Assembly (NCBI GenBank): GCA_030688705.1
Contig: JAUYJH010000058.1
Span: 1 to 6,149 of the forward strand
Source of the DNA: Deltaproteobacteria bacterium
GTDB taxonomy: Bacteria > UBA10199 > SPLOWO2-01-44-7
Length of the DNA stretch: 6,149 bases
Reading direction: 5' to 3'
Part shown: positions 1-6,149 of the stretch, in pieces
Layout: every line of letters starts with the position of its first letter
Numbering within the stretch: the stretch's first letter is position 1
Notes under the pieces: model-generated
Seen by the model: only the letters and a program-made list of their open reading frames with translations
Told to the model about the DNA's origin: nothing
Databases searched by the model: none
Position numbers and translations under genes: made by a program

Positions 1-1
1 C

Positions 2-235
2 GTCATCATCAATGGAGACACCAAAGGCCGGCATTTGGGGAACGTGGATCGGGCGTTGGAAAACGTTTTAATACCCCAAGGTTATACAACCTTTGTCGCC
101 AGCCCCTCAAAACCCTCCGTTTCACATGACCATTATTTTTCCCCCGGCCCCGTATCGCGGTACGGGGCAGGCTCCCGCCGGGGTCCAGTCGACTGGATTC
201 CGGCTTTCGCCGGAATGACGTGCAAGCCGGAGTGA
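2..235 (+). CDS. 3' end of a truncated or decayed gene, weakly RND-permease-like
   Basis: The frame is open from base 2 to a TGA at 233-235 and has no start inside the window unless the ATG at 35 is used. Its first ~35 residues contain GDTKGRHLGNVDRALENVL followed by PQGYT. This resembles the periplasmic segment of RND efflux permeases, where a GR.LG...  stretch and a helix precede an LPPGY-type motif. That likeness is from memory and is weak. A true RND permease would continue for hundreds of residues. Here the frame instead loses any likeness after about residue 36 and runs into a palindromic repeat from base 147, which encodes the WIPAFAGMT tail typical of such repeats and provides the stop. 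I read it as a remnant or a cut-off gene end rather than a working pump. It converges with the unknown gene ending at 243, with only 7 nt between the two stops. It could also be a chance frame. Confidence 0.35.
   Translation, partial: VIINGDTKGRHLGNVDRALENVLIPQGYTTFVASPSKPSVSHDHYFSPGPVSRYGAGSRRGPVDWIPAFAGMTCKPE
147..220. repeat. Composite palindromic dispersed repeat (REP/RPE-like)
   Basis: Three dyads are stacked. The 8-bp arms GCCCCGTA (147-154) and TACGGGGC (161-168) surround a 6-nt loop. TCCAGTCGACTGGA (184-197) is a perfect 14-nt palindrome. ATTCCGGC (197-204) and GCCGGAAT (209-216) form an 8-bp stem with a TTTC loop. The element ends in GGAATGACG. The third hairpin and its ending match a widespread type of short dispersed repeat that encodes PAFAGMT when it lies inside an open frame. 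It lies at the convergent end of two genes, where it could also act as a transcript end, although no T-run follows the hairpins. The exact outer boundaries are uncertain. Confidence 0.7.
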
Positions 236-242
236 CGAATGA

Positions 243-533
243 TTACGATTTTGCCTGATTTTTGATGGCTTCGATAAAATCGAGCAAGACGCGGGTGGCT
301 ATTTCCCCCTCTTTTACAATCTCTTCACGCAGTTGATCGAGCAGGGGGGCATCGGCAGTCGCCAGAAACCGGCCTAATTTTTCGCTCGCGCGTTTCCACT
401 CCGGGGAGAGCCTCGCGTGCACCTGTTTGATGGCGGGATTTTCTTTTTCCTGCTTCTGCATGACTTTATCGACCGAAGCGACAAATTCTTCCATTCCAAA
501 ATCTTTCTTTTTTTTCTGCTTTTTCGATTTCAT
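243..533 (-). CDS. Small charged hypothetical protein, 96 aa
   Basis: I do not recognise a family. The product starts with a very basic run (KSKKQKKKK, residues 2-10). The rest looks mostly α-helical and highly charged, with acidic and basic residues alternating (for example LLDQLREEIVKEGEIATRVL near residues 64-83). There is no signal peptide, membrane segment or cysteine, so a cytosolic protein is likely. The ATG at 531-533 lies just 3 nt beyond a palindromic repeat and has no clear Shine-Dalgarno sequence. A second ATG at 492-494 (MEEFVASVDK) would remove the basic run and is a fair alternative start. The gene is downstream of cca on the same strand, 84 nt away, and could be co-transcribed with it. 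The coherent amphipathic pattern and the position argue for a real gene, but this is not certain. Confidence 0.6.
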   Translation of the reverse strand: MKSKKQKKKKDFGMEEFVASVDKVMQKQEKENPAIKQVHARLSPEWKRASEKLGRFLATADAPLLDQLREEIVKEGEIATRVLLDFIEAIKNQAKS

Positions 534-536
534 AGA

Positions 537-613
537 GTCATTGCGATCCGCCAGAGGCGGAGAAGCAATCTCCCGACAAACTTGTAGATTGCTTCGCTGG
601 CGCTCGCAATGAC
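537..613. repeat. 77-nt inverted-repeat element with GTCATTGCGA/TCGCAATGAC-type ends
   Basis: The ends are GTCATTGCG (537-545) and CGCAATGAC (605-613), a perfect 9-nt inverted pair. Inside, GAAGCAATCT (562-571) pairs perfectly with AGATTGCTTC (586-595) around a 14-nt loop, and CCGCCAG/CTGGCG segments can pair between these. The whole unit can fold into one long hairpin. This layout is that of a well-known dispersed, non-autonomous palindromic repeat seen in many environmental bacterial genomes. It fills 77 of the 84 nt between the cca stop and the start of the unknown gene, so on the minus strand it would form a large stem in the shared mRNA. Confidence 0.8.
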
Positions 614-617
614 AAAA

Positions 618-1997
618 TCAAGTGTTTCTCATCTGCTTTACAATTTCCAGCAGTCTTTCTTTTGTGTTTAACGCAGGATCATCCAAAACCAATTCCACCA
701 GTTGTTTGATAATCTGCCCCATGCGCGGGCCGGCCTCGACGCCCGCCTCCATCAGATCGTGGCCAGTTAGGCCCAAATCTTTGGGGCCAAACGGCGGCTT
801 TTTGGCCAATTCGGCCCGCACCCGCGCGCGCATTTTCAAAACCCCGTTGACCGACTTGGGGTGCTTGCCGCCGCGGTTATCGGCCAGACGCAGATCCAGC
901 AGTTTATAAATCATATCTTCGCCGACTTTATGGACAAACCGGCGGATCGCCTTGTCGGTAAAATACGATTTGGTCTCGAACATATGGTGCTCCACCAGCG
1001 TTTCCACGTGCCGCGGGTCGATGCCGATATGGGTTGCCTTCATGCGGGCAAGCCATTTGCGGAGTATCCTTTTTGAAACGAGCTGATGGCCGTAAAAAAC
1101 AATCCGGTCTTTGGCCTTGTCGTATTTTCGCGTGGGGGCCTTTCCGGTATCGTGAAAGAGAGCCGCGAGCAAAAGCTCCAAATCGCCCGCATGTTCCACA
1201 TGTTCGTCAATTCTGGCCGCATCCAAAACCCGCATCGTGTGCTGATAGACATCATCCCCCGGGCGTTTATCCTGTTCGATGCCGATAAGAGTTTGGACCT
1301 CCGGAAAAAGAATTTTGAGCAGTCCTGTCTGCCGCATGATTTCAAAACCCAAAGAGGGCTTGGGGGCCAAAAAAAGTTTGCGGATCTCCTCGATGATTCT
1401 TTCCGCCGAAACGGTGGCGATGAGCGGGGCACTGGTTTCCATCGCCTCAAAAGTTTTGGGTTCTATGGTCAGGCCGAAACGGGCGGCAAATTGCACGGCG
1501 CGTATCAGGCGCAGGGGGTCTTCTTCAAAGGCCCTGTCAAAAACCATCCGCAATATTTTGGCCTTCAAATCTTTTTGACCGTGAAAAGGATCGATGATTT
1601 TTCCGGTTTGCAAATCGAGCGCCATCGCATTGACGGTGAAATCGCGCCGCCCCAAATCTTCTTCGACCGAAAGATTCGGGTCATAATCGACGTCAAAATC
1701 ACGGTGGCCCTCACCGGTGGAGCGCTCTTTGCGGGGGAGGGCGATATCAATCATTGTTTCGGGCTCGCTGTGCGGAGAAAATTTCAAAACGCCGAACGAT
1801 TTGCCGACCACCGCCACTTTGCCGAACGGGGCCAAAATATTTTTTAATTTGTCGATCGGGATTCCGCGAACCAGATAGTCTTTGTCTTTGTGGGGAATTT
1901 GGAGAATTCGATCGCGCACTGTTCCTCCCACCTCATACACCTCTCTCTTGGCCTGCCAGAGGGTTTCCACAAATTTGGGATGTTCTTTCTGGATCAC
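618..1997 (-). CDS. cca: CCA tRNA nucleotidyltransferase with HD domain
   Basis: The enzyme adds or repairs the 3'-CCA end of tRNAs from CTP and ATP without a template, in the cytosol. The 459 residues show the class II nucleotidyltransferase order: GGTVRD at 24-29 (nucleotide-binding loop), DKD at 38-40 (metal-binding DxD), IDIALPRKE near 83-91 (third-strand acidic residue), EDLGRRDFTVNAMA at 113-126, and EEDPLRLIRAVQFAARFG at 158-174. An HD hydrolase domain follows, with YQHT near 251, LFHDTGK at 280-286, GHQ at 303-305 and LADNRGGK at 371-378. The C-terminus (LGLTGHDLMEAGV and RMGQII) is typical of the family. Related poly(A) polymerases share most motifs, but the HD domain and length favour a Cca enzyme. 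The start is GTG at 1995-1997, overlapping the upstream stop as GTGA, with a weak AGAAG at 2002-2006, so translational coupling is likely. No motif is missing. Confidence 0.93.
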   Translation of the reverse strand: MIQKEHPKFVETLWQAKREVYEVGGTVRDRILQIPHKDKDYLVRGIPIDKLKNILAPFGKVAVVGKSFGVLKFSPHSEPETMIDIALPRKERSTGEGHRDFDVDYDPNLSVEEDLGRRDFTVNAMALDLQTGKIIDPFHGQKDLKAKILRMVFDRAFEEDPLRLIRAVQFAARFGLTIEPKTFEAMETSAPLIATVSAERIIEEIRKLFLAPKPSLGFEIMRQTGLLKILFPEVQTLIGIEQDKRPGDDVYQHTMRVLDAARIDEHVEHAGDLELLLAALFHDTGKAPTRKYDKAKDRIVFYGHQLVSKRILRKWLARMKATHIGIDPRHVETLVEHHMFETKSYFTDKAIRRFVHKVGEDMIYKLLDLRLADNRGGKHPKSVNGVLKMRARVRAELAKKPPFGPKDLGLTGHDLMEAGVEAGPRMGQIIKQLVELVLDDPALNTKERLLEIVKQMRNT

Positions 1998-2665
1998 AAA
2001 TCTTCTGGTTTGATAAACGATTCCACTTTTGTTTTATCGGCGAATTGGCGGAAAAAAATATCGGTCACGCGAAATTCAGGGAGATATGTATTTTGAGGAA
2101 TCTCTTTGACCTTTTGCTTTTTGCTTTTGGTCCGTGGTCCCTGGTCCTTGGTCCCTGGTCCTTCTGCAACGGGTTCCACCTTCTCCACCCATTTTTGAAA
2201 ATTGTCGGCCAACAGGTCTTTGCGCAACAAAGCTTCATAAGAAAGGCCATAGCGGCTGTAAAAACTGCGGATGAAGTTTTTATAGGAAACGGGATCAAAG
2301 TCCTTTTCTTTCAATATGTTATCGCGCAACTCCTGATCGGTCACTTTAAAGCCAATGGAGGCGGCAAATTGGTCCACGAGGCTTTTGGTAACCAGTTGCC
2401 TTTGCGTTGAAGTTTTCAGGCTTTGGAGCAGAAAATCGGGGATTTCCCCGTCTTTCATGTTTCGGCGCAAATTATCGACCTGATTATCATAAACAAGGCG
2501 ATATTCAGAAAAGGTGATGTCTTGTTTGCCGACCAGAATGGCGGTGGCATCATCGGTCGGCTGGTAGAGCTGGTTGAAACCGAAGAAAAAAACGAAAGTG
2601 ACGATGATGACCACCAAAAGGGCCTTGAGCCCCCAGCCGACATGTTTTCGGACAATCTCAAGCAT
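1994..2665 (-). CDS. Membrane-anchored SurA_N-domain (PpiD-like) protein without PPIase domain
   Basis: The 223-residue product begins with a short basic segment and one hydrophobic helix (about 13-31), giving a PpiD/SurA-like anchor with the rest in the periplasm. Residues ~42-160 match the style of the SurA N-terminal chaperone region: ILVGKQDITFSEYRLVYD, then helices, then VTDQEL and ELRDNI. In PpiD and SurA this region binds unfolded outer-membrane proteins. The parvulin-type PPIase domain that normally follows is absent; the protein ends ~60 residues later. Residues ~168-180 (EGPGTKDQGPRTK) are encoded by a heptamer tandem repeat and probably form a flexible linker. The stop TGA overlaps the cca start, so this gene end looks native rather than broken. 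ATG 2663-2665 is preceded by a weak AAGAGAG. An 83-nt gap separates it from the outer-membrane gene upstream, a plausible client partner. Confidence 0.75.
   Translation of the reverse strand: MLEIVRKHVGWGLKALLVVIIVTFVFFFGFNQLYQPTDDATAILVGKQDITFSEYRLVYDNQVDNLRRNMKDGEIPDFLLQSLKTSTQRQLVTKSLVDQFAASIGFKVTDQELRDNILKEKDFDPVSYKNFIRSFYSRYGLSYEALLRKDLLADNFQKWVEKVEPVAEGPGTKDQGPRTKSKKQKVKEIPQNTYLPEFRVTDIFFRQFADKTKVESFIKPEDL
2129..2163. repeat. Heptanucleotide tandem array (5 units, GGTCCNT), translated
   Basis: Five units of seven bases follow one another on the plus strand: GGTCCGT, GGTCCCT, GGTCCTT, GGTCCCT, GGTCCTT. Only the sixth base varies. The array lies inside the SurA_N-protein gene (read on the minus strand) and encodes its Gly/Pro/Thr/Lys linker. 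Three units equal 21 nt, so the reading frame is kept only when copy number changes by three. The TTTTGC-rich tract next to it (about 2112-2128) gives the lysine-rich continuation. Confidence 0.85.
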
Positions 2666-2711
2666 GCCGCTCTCTTAGCGTATCTTGCTTCATTTTTCAA
2701 ACCCGATTTTT

Positions 2712-2738
2712 ACTATAAAGAGCCGGAGCATATGGTAA
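2712..2738 (-). promoter_or_regulatory. Possible sigma70-like promoter for the SurA_N-cca operon
   Basis: On the minus strand TATAGT (2712-2717) matches the -10 consensus at five of six positions, and TTACCA (2733-2738) matches the -35 consensus at four of six with a short 15-nt spacer. It lies in the 83-nt gap before the SurA_N gene, about 47 nt from its ATG. The evidence is motif match only. Read-through from the outer-membrane gene is equally possible, since I see no terminator between them. Confidence 0.25.
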
Positions 2739-2748
2739 CAGGGTGGAT

Positions 2749-3540
2749 TCAAAACAGATAAATGATCCCGATTCCCCCCCACACTTGCGTTCTGCCGGAG
2801 CGGACGGCACGGGCCGGTTCAAAAAGAACCCGGCTTACGCGAAATGTCGGTGTGAGCTTCCAGTGCCTGGACGGTTTCCATGAAAACAAGAGGGCATAAT
2901 CGACAAGATTCGGGCGGGTGCCGACATCGGCAATGTGGGTCCGGTTGAATTTTTCGTCTCCGGTTCCAAACAACAGCCAGGTATCGACGGAGAATTTTTC
3001 GGAGAGGTCCTTTTTCCACTCCACCCCCGCGTCACCGTAAAGACCCCCCTCCACGGAGACAAACAGTCCCGCGAAATCGGCGAAAATAATCAAGGGCCCC
3101 GCCGGATAGGTAAAACGGGCATTGGTTTTAAGGGTGGCAGAACTGGCATCGAGCGATTTGGGATTGCCGTTGGGGTATAAATCCCCCTCCAGCGAAAAGA
3201 AAAGCCCCAATTTACGTAGGGAGGTTTCGTAAGAAAGAATCAAATCGATCTCATTAAATTGTCCCTGATTGGGCTCGTCATCGAGGACAAAATTCCCCCA
3301 TGCGGTGAACTTGAATCCGTGCAGAGAAACGCTGGCGGAGGGCTGCCAAACGGGGCCAACGCTTGCGGCCATGCCATACCAGACATAACGGGAATAAAAA
3401 TCGGATTCGATCTGGAAGGAGAAGGGGCTTTTGCCGGGGATCTCTTCGGCCACAATATCCGCCTCTTCCTGGGCGCAAAGGGAAAAAGAAATCAGCAGGG
3501 ACCCGATCAAGAAAAAAAGGAGACGCTTGTTCACGGGCAT
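2749..3540 (-). CDS. Putative outer-membrane β-barrel protein, secreted
   Basis: The 263-residue product has a Sec-type signal peptide: basic MPVNKR, a hydrophobic core at about 7-21, and a likely cut after LCA (residue 23). The mature part alternates polar and aromatic/hydrophobic residues as in β-strands (FYSRYVWYG at 48-56, FTAWGNFVLDD at 78-88, YALLFSWKP at 215-223). It ends in GIGIIYLF, with the terminal Phe expected for BAM-inserted barrels. The motif SRYVWYGMA recalls the SRYVFRGIS-type opening of TorF/Gcw_chp putative porins, but I would not name the family with confidence. The Cys at 22 does not sit in a proper lipobox. I chose ATG 3538-3540. The frame extends to an ATG at 3576, but those 12 residues (MSFPRAQESHIN) come from a palindromic repeat. 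It is divergent from mreB and upstream of the SurA_N gene. Confidence 0.75.
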   Translation of the reverse strand: MPVNKRLLFFLIGSLLISFSLCAQEEADIVAEEIPGKSPFSFQIESDFYSRYVWYGMAASVGPVWQPSASVSLHGFKFTAWGNFVLDDEPNQGQFNEIDLILSYETSLRKLGLFFSLEGDLYPNGNPKSLDASSATLKTNARFTYPAGPLIIFADFAGLFVSVEGGLYGDAGVEWKKDLSEKFSVDTWLLFGTGDEKFNRTHIADVGTRPNLVDYALLFSWKPSRHWKLTPTFRVSRVLFEPARAVRSGRTQVWGGIGIIYLF

Positions 3541-4664
<1,124 letters not shown>

Positions 4665-4665
<1 letters not shown>

Positions 4666-4690
4666 GTCCTCGGTCTTCGGTCTTCGGTCT
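4665..4690. repeat. Heptanucleotide array forming the whole mreB-mreC spacer
   Basis: Beginning with the last G of the mreB TAG stop, the units are GGTCCTC, GGTCTTC, GGTCTTC and a partial GGTCT that abuts the mreC ATG. The spacer therefore has no unique sequence and no purine-rich Shine-Dalgarno site. The GGTC-led seven-base unit matches the array at 2129-2163, in the same plus-strand orientation. Confidence 0.85.
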
Positions 4691-5518
4691 ATGCTTAATT
4701 CCAAACTGAAATCTTCCTGGCAATTTTTAATCCCCGTGTTTTTGGTTCTTTTTTTCGCGTCGCTTCTCTCCGGGCGGGTCCGCAGGGCTCCGTGGTATGA
4801 ACAATGGGCGTGGAATGCCGTATCCCCGGTCGTTTCCGTTTTTTCATGGGTCTCCCACGGTACCGGGGATGTATGGCGCCATTATATTTATCTGGCGGGT
4901 ACGGCAAAAAAAAATGAACTTTTGACCCGTGAGGTGGAGCGCCTGCGGCAGAATACGGCGGTTTTGGAAGAACTGCGGCAGGAAAACAAAAGGCTCCAAA
5001 AACTTTTGGGGCTCGCACGGGAGTCCTTTCCCGAATCGGTCGCGGCGCAAGTGATTGCCTTTGACCCCGCCGCTGAATTCAAAACAATCGTCATCAACAA
5101 AGGGGGCGACGATGGCATTCAATCCGATATGCCGGTGGTCTCCACGGCCGGTCTTGTCGGCAAAGTGGGGCCGGTTTTCAACCGCCACGCCCTTGTTTTA
5201 CTGATTGTCGATCCGGCCTCAAGCGTGGATGTGCTGGATCTGCGTTCCCGTGTCCGCGGTATTTTGAGCGGCCGCGGGAAAAACACGGAACTGCGCCCCG
5301 GTTATTTTTTGAGCCGGCTGGAATACGTCAAGCAGACCAGTGATATTCAGGAAGGGGACACCTTGGTCACCTCGGGGCTTGACCGGCTTTTTCCAAAAGG
5401 AATCGCCGTCGGAACGATCCACAAAATCATCAAGGGCAAATACGGGATTTTTACCGACGCTGAAGTGGTGCCGATGGTTGACTTTTCACAGCTGGAAGAA
5501 GTGTTGGTGCTGCAATGA
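4691..5518 (+). CDS. mreC: Rod shape-determining protein MreC
   Basis: MreC is the periplasmic scaffold of the elongasome, linking MreB filaments to the PBP2-RodA synthase. The 275 residues show a short cytosolic N-terminus, one membrane helix (about 12-28), a coiled coil (about 73-108, NELLTREVERLRQNT through KRLQKLLGL) that drives dimerisation, and the β-rich MreC domain from ~118 to the end. Family landmarks include VINKGGDDGIQSDMPVV (134-150), GLVGKVG (154-160), VDPASSVDV (173-181) and VTSGLDRLFPKGIAVGTI (226-243). Length is usual for the family. The ATG at 4691 directly follows the heptamer repeat without a Shine-Dalgarno site, so initiation probably relies on coupling to mreB termination 25 nt upstream or on a leaderless-like mechanism. 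The stop overlaps the mreD start. Confidence 0.95.
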   Translation: MLNSKLKSSWQFLIPVFLVLFFASLLSGRVRRAPWYEQWAWNAVSPVVSVFSWVSHGTGDVWRHYIYLAGTAKKNELLTREVERLRQNTAVLEELRQENKRLQKLLGLARESFPESVAAQVIAFDPAAEFKTIVINKGGDDGIQSDMPVVSTAGLVGKVGPVFNRHALVLLIVDPASSVDVLDLRSRVRGILSGRGKNTELRPGYFLSRLEYVKQTSDIQEGDTLVTSGLDRLFPKGIAVGTIHKIIKGKYGIFTDAEVVPMVDFSQLEEVLVLQ

Positions 5519-5997
5519 AACTCTTTTTTCTCATGCTTCTTTACGGAATCGCGGCCATTGCCTGGCAGAGTGTCTGGCAGTTTCCGGTCCATTTTCTTTT
5601 TTTGGCCGTTGTCTATATGGGGTTTTACCGGACATGGCGCGAGGGGCTGGCCGGTACGCTGATGCTGGGCGTTTTGTTCGATTCCGTTTCTTACGCCCCC
5701 TTTGGAGCTTCCATTCTTTCTTTCGGGGTTGTGTTCGGGCTGATCCGTTTTTTTCGGAGAAAAATACTTTTTCAGGCGGTCGGCCCCCGTTTTTTATGGG
5801 TCGCCGTTTTAAGTCTGATCCACAGCGTGATTTTGTTGCGTTTAAGCCGGCATTTGGGCGCCAATTTCGGATATTGCGTCTGGACCGCTTTTTTGGACGG
5901 GGCTGTGGGTCTTTTTTGGATTCCCGCCCTTCGCCGTTACGGTGCGATGACGACCAAGGAATTGGTGGAAGAAAAAGATATTTTGCTAAAACGATAA
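5515..5997 (+). CDS. mreD: Rod shape-determining protein MreD
   Basis: This is a polytopic inner-membrane protein of the elongasome that acts with MreC in controlling PBP2-RodA activity. The 160 residues are strongly hydrophobic, with about five to six membrane segments (roughly 3-20, 26-38, 45-58, 64-80, 93-110, 122-138). The family landmark GLAGTLMLGVLFDSVSYAPFG (44-64) carries the conserved Asp and PFG, and a short basic/acidic cytosolic tail follows. Length is typical. The start ATG 5515-5517 overlaps the mreC stop as ATGA, indicating coupled translation. The stop TAA (5995-5997) shares a base with an ATG that opens a 12-codon frame, which is probably chance. Family sequence conservation is low, so the call rests on hydropathy, the DS..PFG motif and position. 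Confidence 0.9.
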   Translation: MKLFFLMLLYGIAAIAWQSVWQFPVHFLFLAVVYMGFYRTWREGLAGTLMLGVLFDSVSYAPFGASILSFGVVFGLIRFFRRKILFQAVGPRFLWVAVLSLIHSVILLRLSRHLGANFGYCVWTAFLDGAVGLFWIPALRRYGAMTTKELVEEKDILLKR

Positions 5998-6050
5998 TGA
6001 GGATTCTAAAAAACTTGGGCGAGGGTGATCTTTGAGAAAAGCCTGCGTAA

Positions 6051-6088
6051 GGCGATTTTAACATCCGGGATCCATAATCAAAATCGCC
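6051..6088. repeat. 9-bp inverted repeat GGCGATTTT / AAAATCGCC
   Basis: GGCGATTTT (6051-6059) and AAAATCGCC (6080-6088) are perfect inverted arms around a 20-nt loop. A small GCCT/AGGC hairpin (6041-6044 with 6050-6053) overlaps the left arm and could compete with it. It lies 53 nt after the mreD stop. It has an internal U-run in the left arm but none after the right arm, so it is not a classical terminator on the plus strand. Confidence 0.55.
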
Positions 6089-6097
6089 GACATAGGA

Positions 6098-6130
6098 GCG
6101 AATTTTTTGGGTCGACCCAAAAAATGTCGC
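6098..6130. repeat. Perfect 24-nt palindrome centred on GTCGAC, extended by a bulged 4-bp stem
   Basis: Bases 6102-6125 form a perfect palindrome: A, T6, GGGTCGACCC, A6, T. With one bulged G at 6126 the dyad extends by GCGA (6098-6101) against TCGC (6127-6130). A second perfect 12-nt palindrome, CTTTTCGAAAAG, follows at 6133-6144. The A-run is on the 3' side on both strands, so this is the reverse of a Rho-independent terminator. It could be a protein-binding operator, a dispersed-repeat core or a leader hairpin for a gene past the edge. Confidence 0.65.
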
Positions 6131-6149
6131 GTCTTTTCGAAAAGGTCAC

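Larger units (their letters stand above)
5998..6149. other. Gene-poor region after mreD, rich in dyad symmetry
   Basis: No gene is recognisable here. mrdA (PBP2) often follows mreD, but nothing like its N-terminal membrane anchor is visible. One plus-strand frame is open from 6010 to the edge, with a GTG at 6025 or an ATG at 6124 (MSRLFEKV) as possible starts. An AGGAG at 6094-6098 lies 25 nt before that ATG, too far for normal use unless the palindrome between them folds. I would not call a gene from this. Confidence 0.5.

Noticed and set aside
537..613. CRISPR repeat or small RNA gene
   Set aside because: There is a single palindromic unit without spacers or repeated copies. The terminal inverted ends fit a dispersed repeat better.
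1086..1847. Long plus-strand open frame (253 codons) antisense to cca
   Set aside because: It mirrors the strongly supported cca gene, and its product has no recognisable motif. It is open only because of the codon bias of the opposite strand.
1754..2410. 218-codon plus-strand frame crossing cca and the SurA_N gene
   Set aside because: It spans the junction of two real minus-strand genes and includes a translated heptamer repeat; nothing supports it.
5997..6035. 12-codon open frame opening in TAATG at the mreD stop
   Set aside because: It is too short, with no motif and no dedicated ribosome-binding site; the overlap is likely chance.
5340..6064. Long frames on both strands over the mreC end and mreD
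   Set aside because: Both conflict with mreC/mreD, which have family motifs and an ATGA overlap. The products are Arg/Phe- or Lys/Arg-rich without domains.
6102..6125. Rho-independent terminator of the mre operon
   Set aside because: The hairpin is preceded by T6 and followed by A6 on both strands, the opposite of what a terminator needs.

Overview
The window is bacterial chromosome from a Gram-negative, rod-shaped organism. It carries MreB, MreC and MreD, a β-barrel-like outer-membrane protein ending in Phe, and a periplasmic chaperone-like SurA_N protein. Mid-range GC and several short palindromic dispersed repeats ending in AATGAC recall deltaproteobacterial-type genomes, often known only from environmental assemblies. 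That placement is an impression from gene style and repeats, not a measured result.

Layout. (1) Bases 1-235 hold the 3' tail of an open frame that enters from the left. Its first ~35 residues faintly resemble an RND efflux permease and its end is made of a composite palindromic repeat that supplies the stop. (2) A minus-strand block follows, read from 3540 down to 243: a secreted outer-membrane protein, a membrane-anchored SurA_N-domain protein without a visible PPIase domain, CCA tRNA nucleotidyltransferase (GTGA overlap with the gene before it), and a small basic/acidic unknown protein. A 77-nt dispersed palindromic repeat fills the gap between the last two. (3) Bases 3541-3630 are a 90-nt divergent intergenic region containing a 20-nt dyad of another repeat type. 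(4) A plus-strand mreB-mreC-mreD operon runs 3631-5997, with a 25-nt mreB/mreC spacer made wholly of heptanucleotide repeats and an ATGA overlap between mreC and mreD. (5) Bases 5998-6149 carry no recognisable gene but are dense in dyad symmetry. No tRNA, rRNA, CRISPR array, transposase or phage gene was seen.

How the genes work together. MreB filaments, the MreC periplasmic scaffold and the polytopic MreD form the elongasome core that guides lateral wall synthesis; mrdA/rodA would be expected downstream but are not visible. The divergent block joins envelope functions (outer-membrane protein, periplasmic chaperone-like protein) to tRNA 3'-end maturation by simple co-transcription.

I do not see a convincing new multi-gene system. 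The least ordinary content is the repeat load. Two heptamer arrays of the same GGTC-type family lie 2.5 kb apart, one translated inside a coding linker and one forming the entire mreC leader. Three palindromic repeats sit at gene boundaries, and a palindrome cluster lies after mreD.
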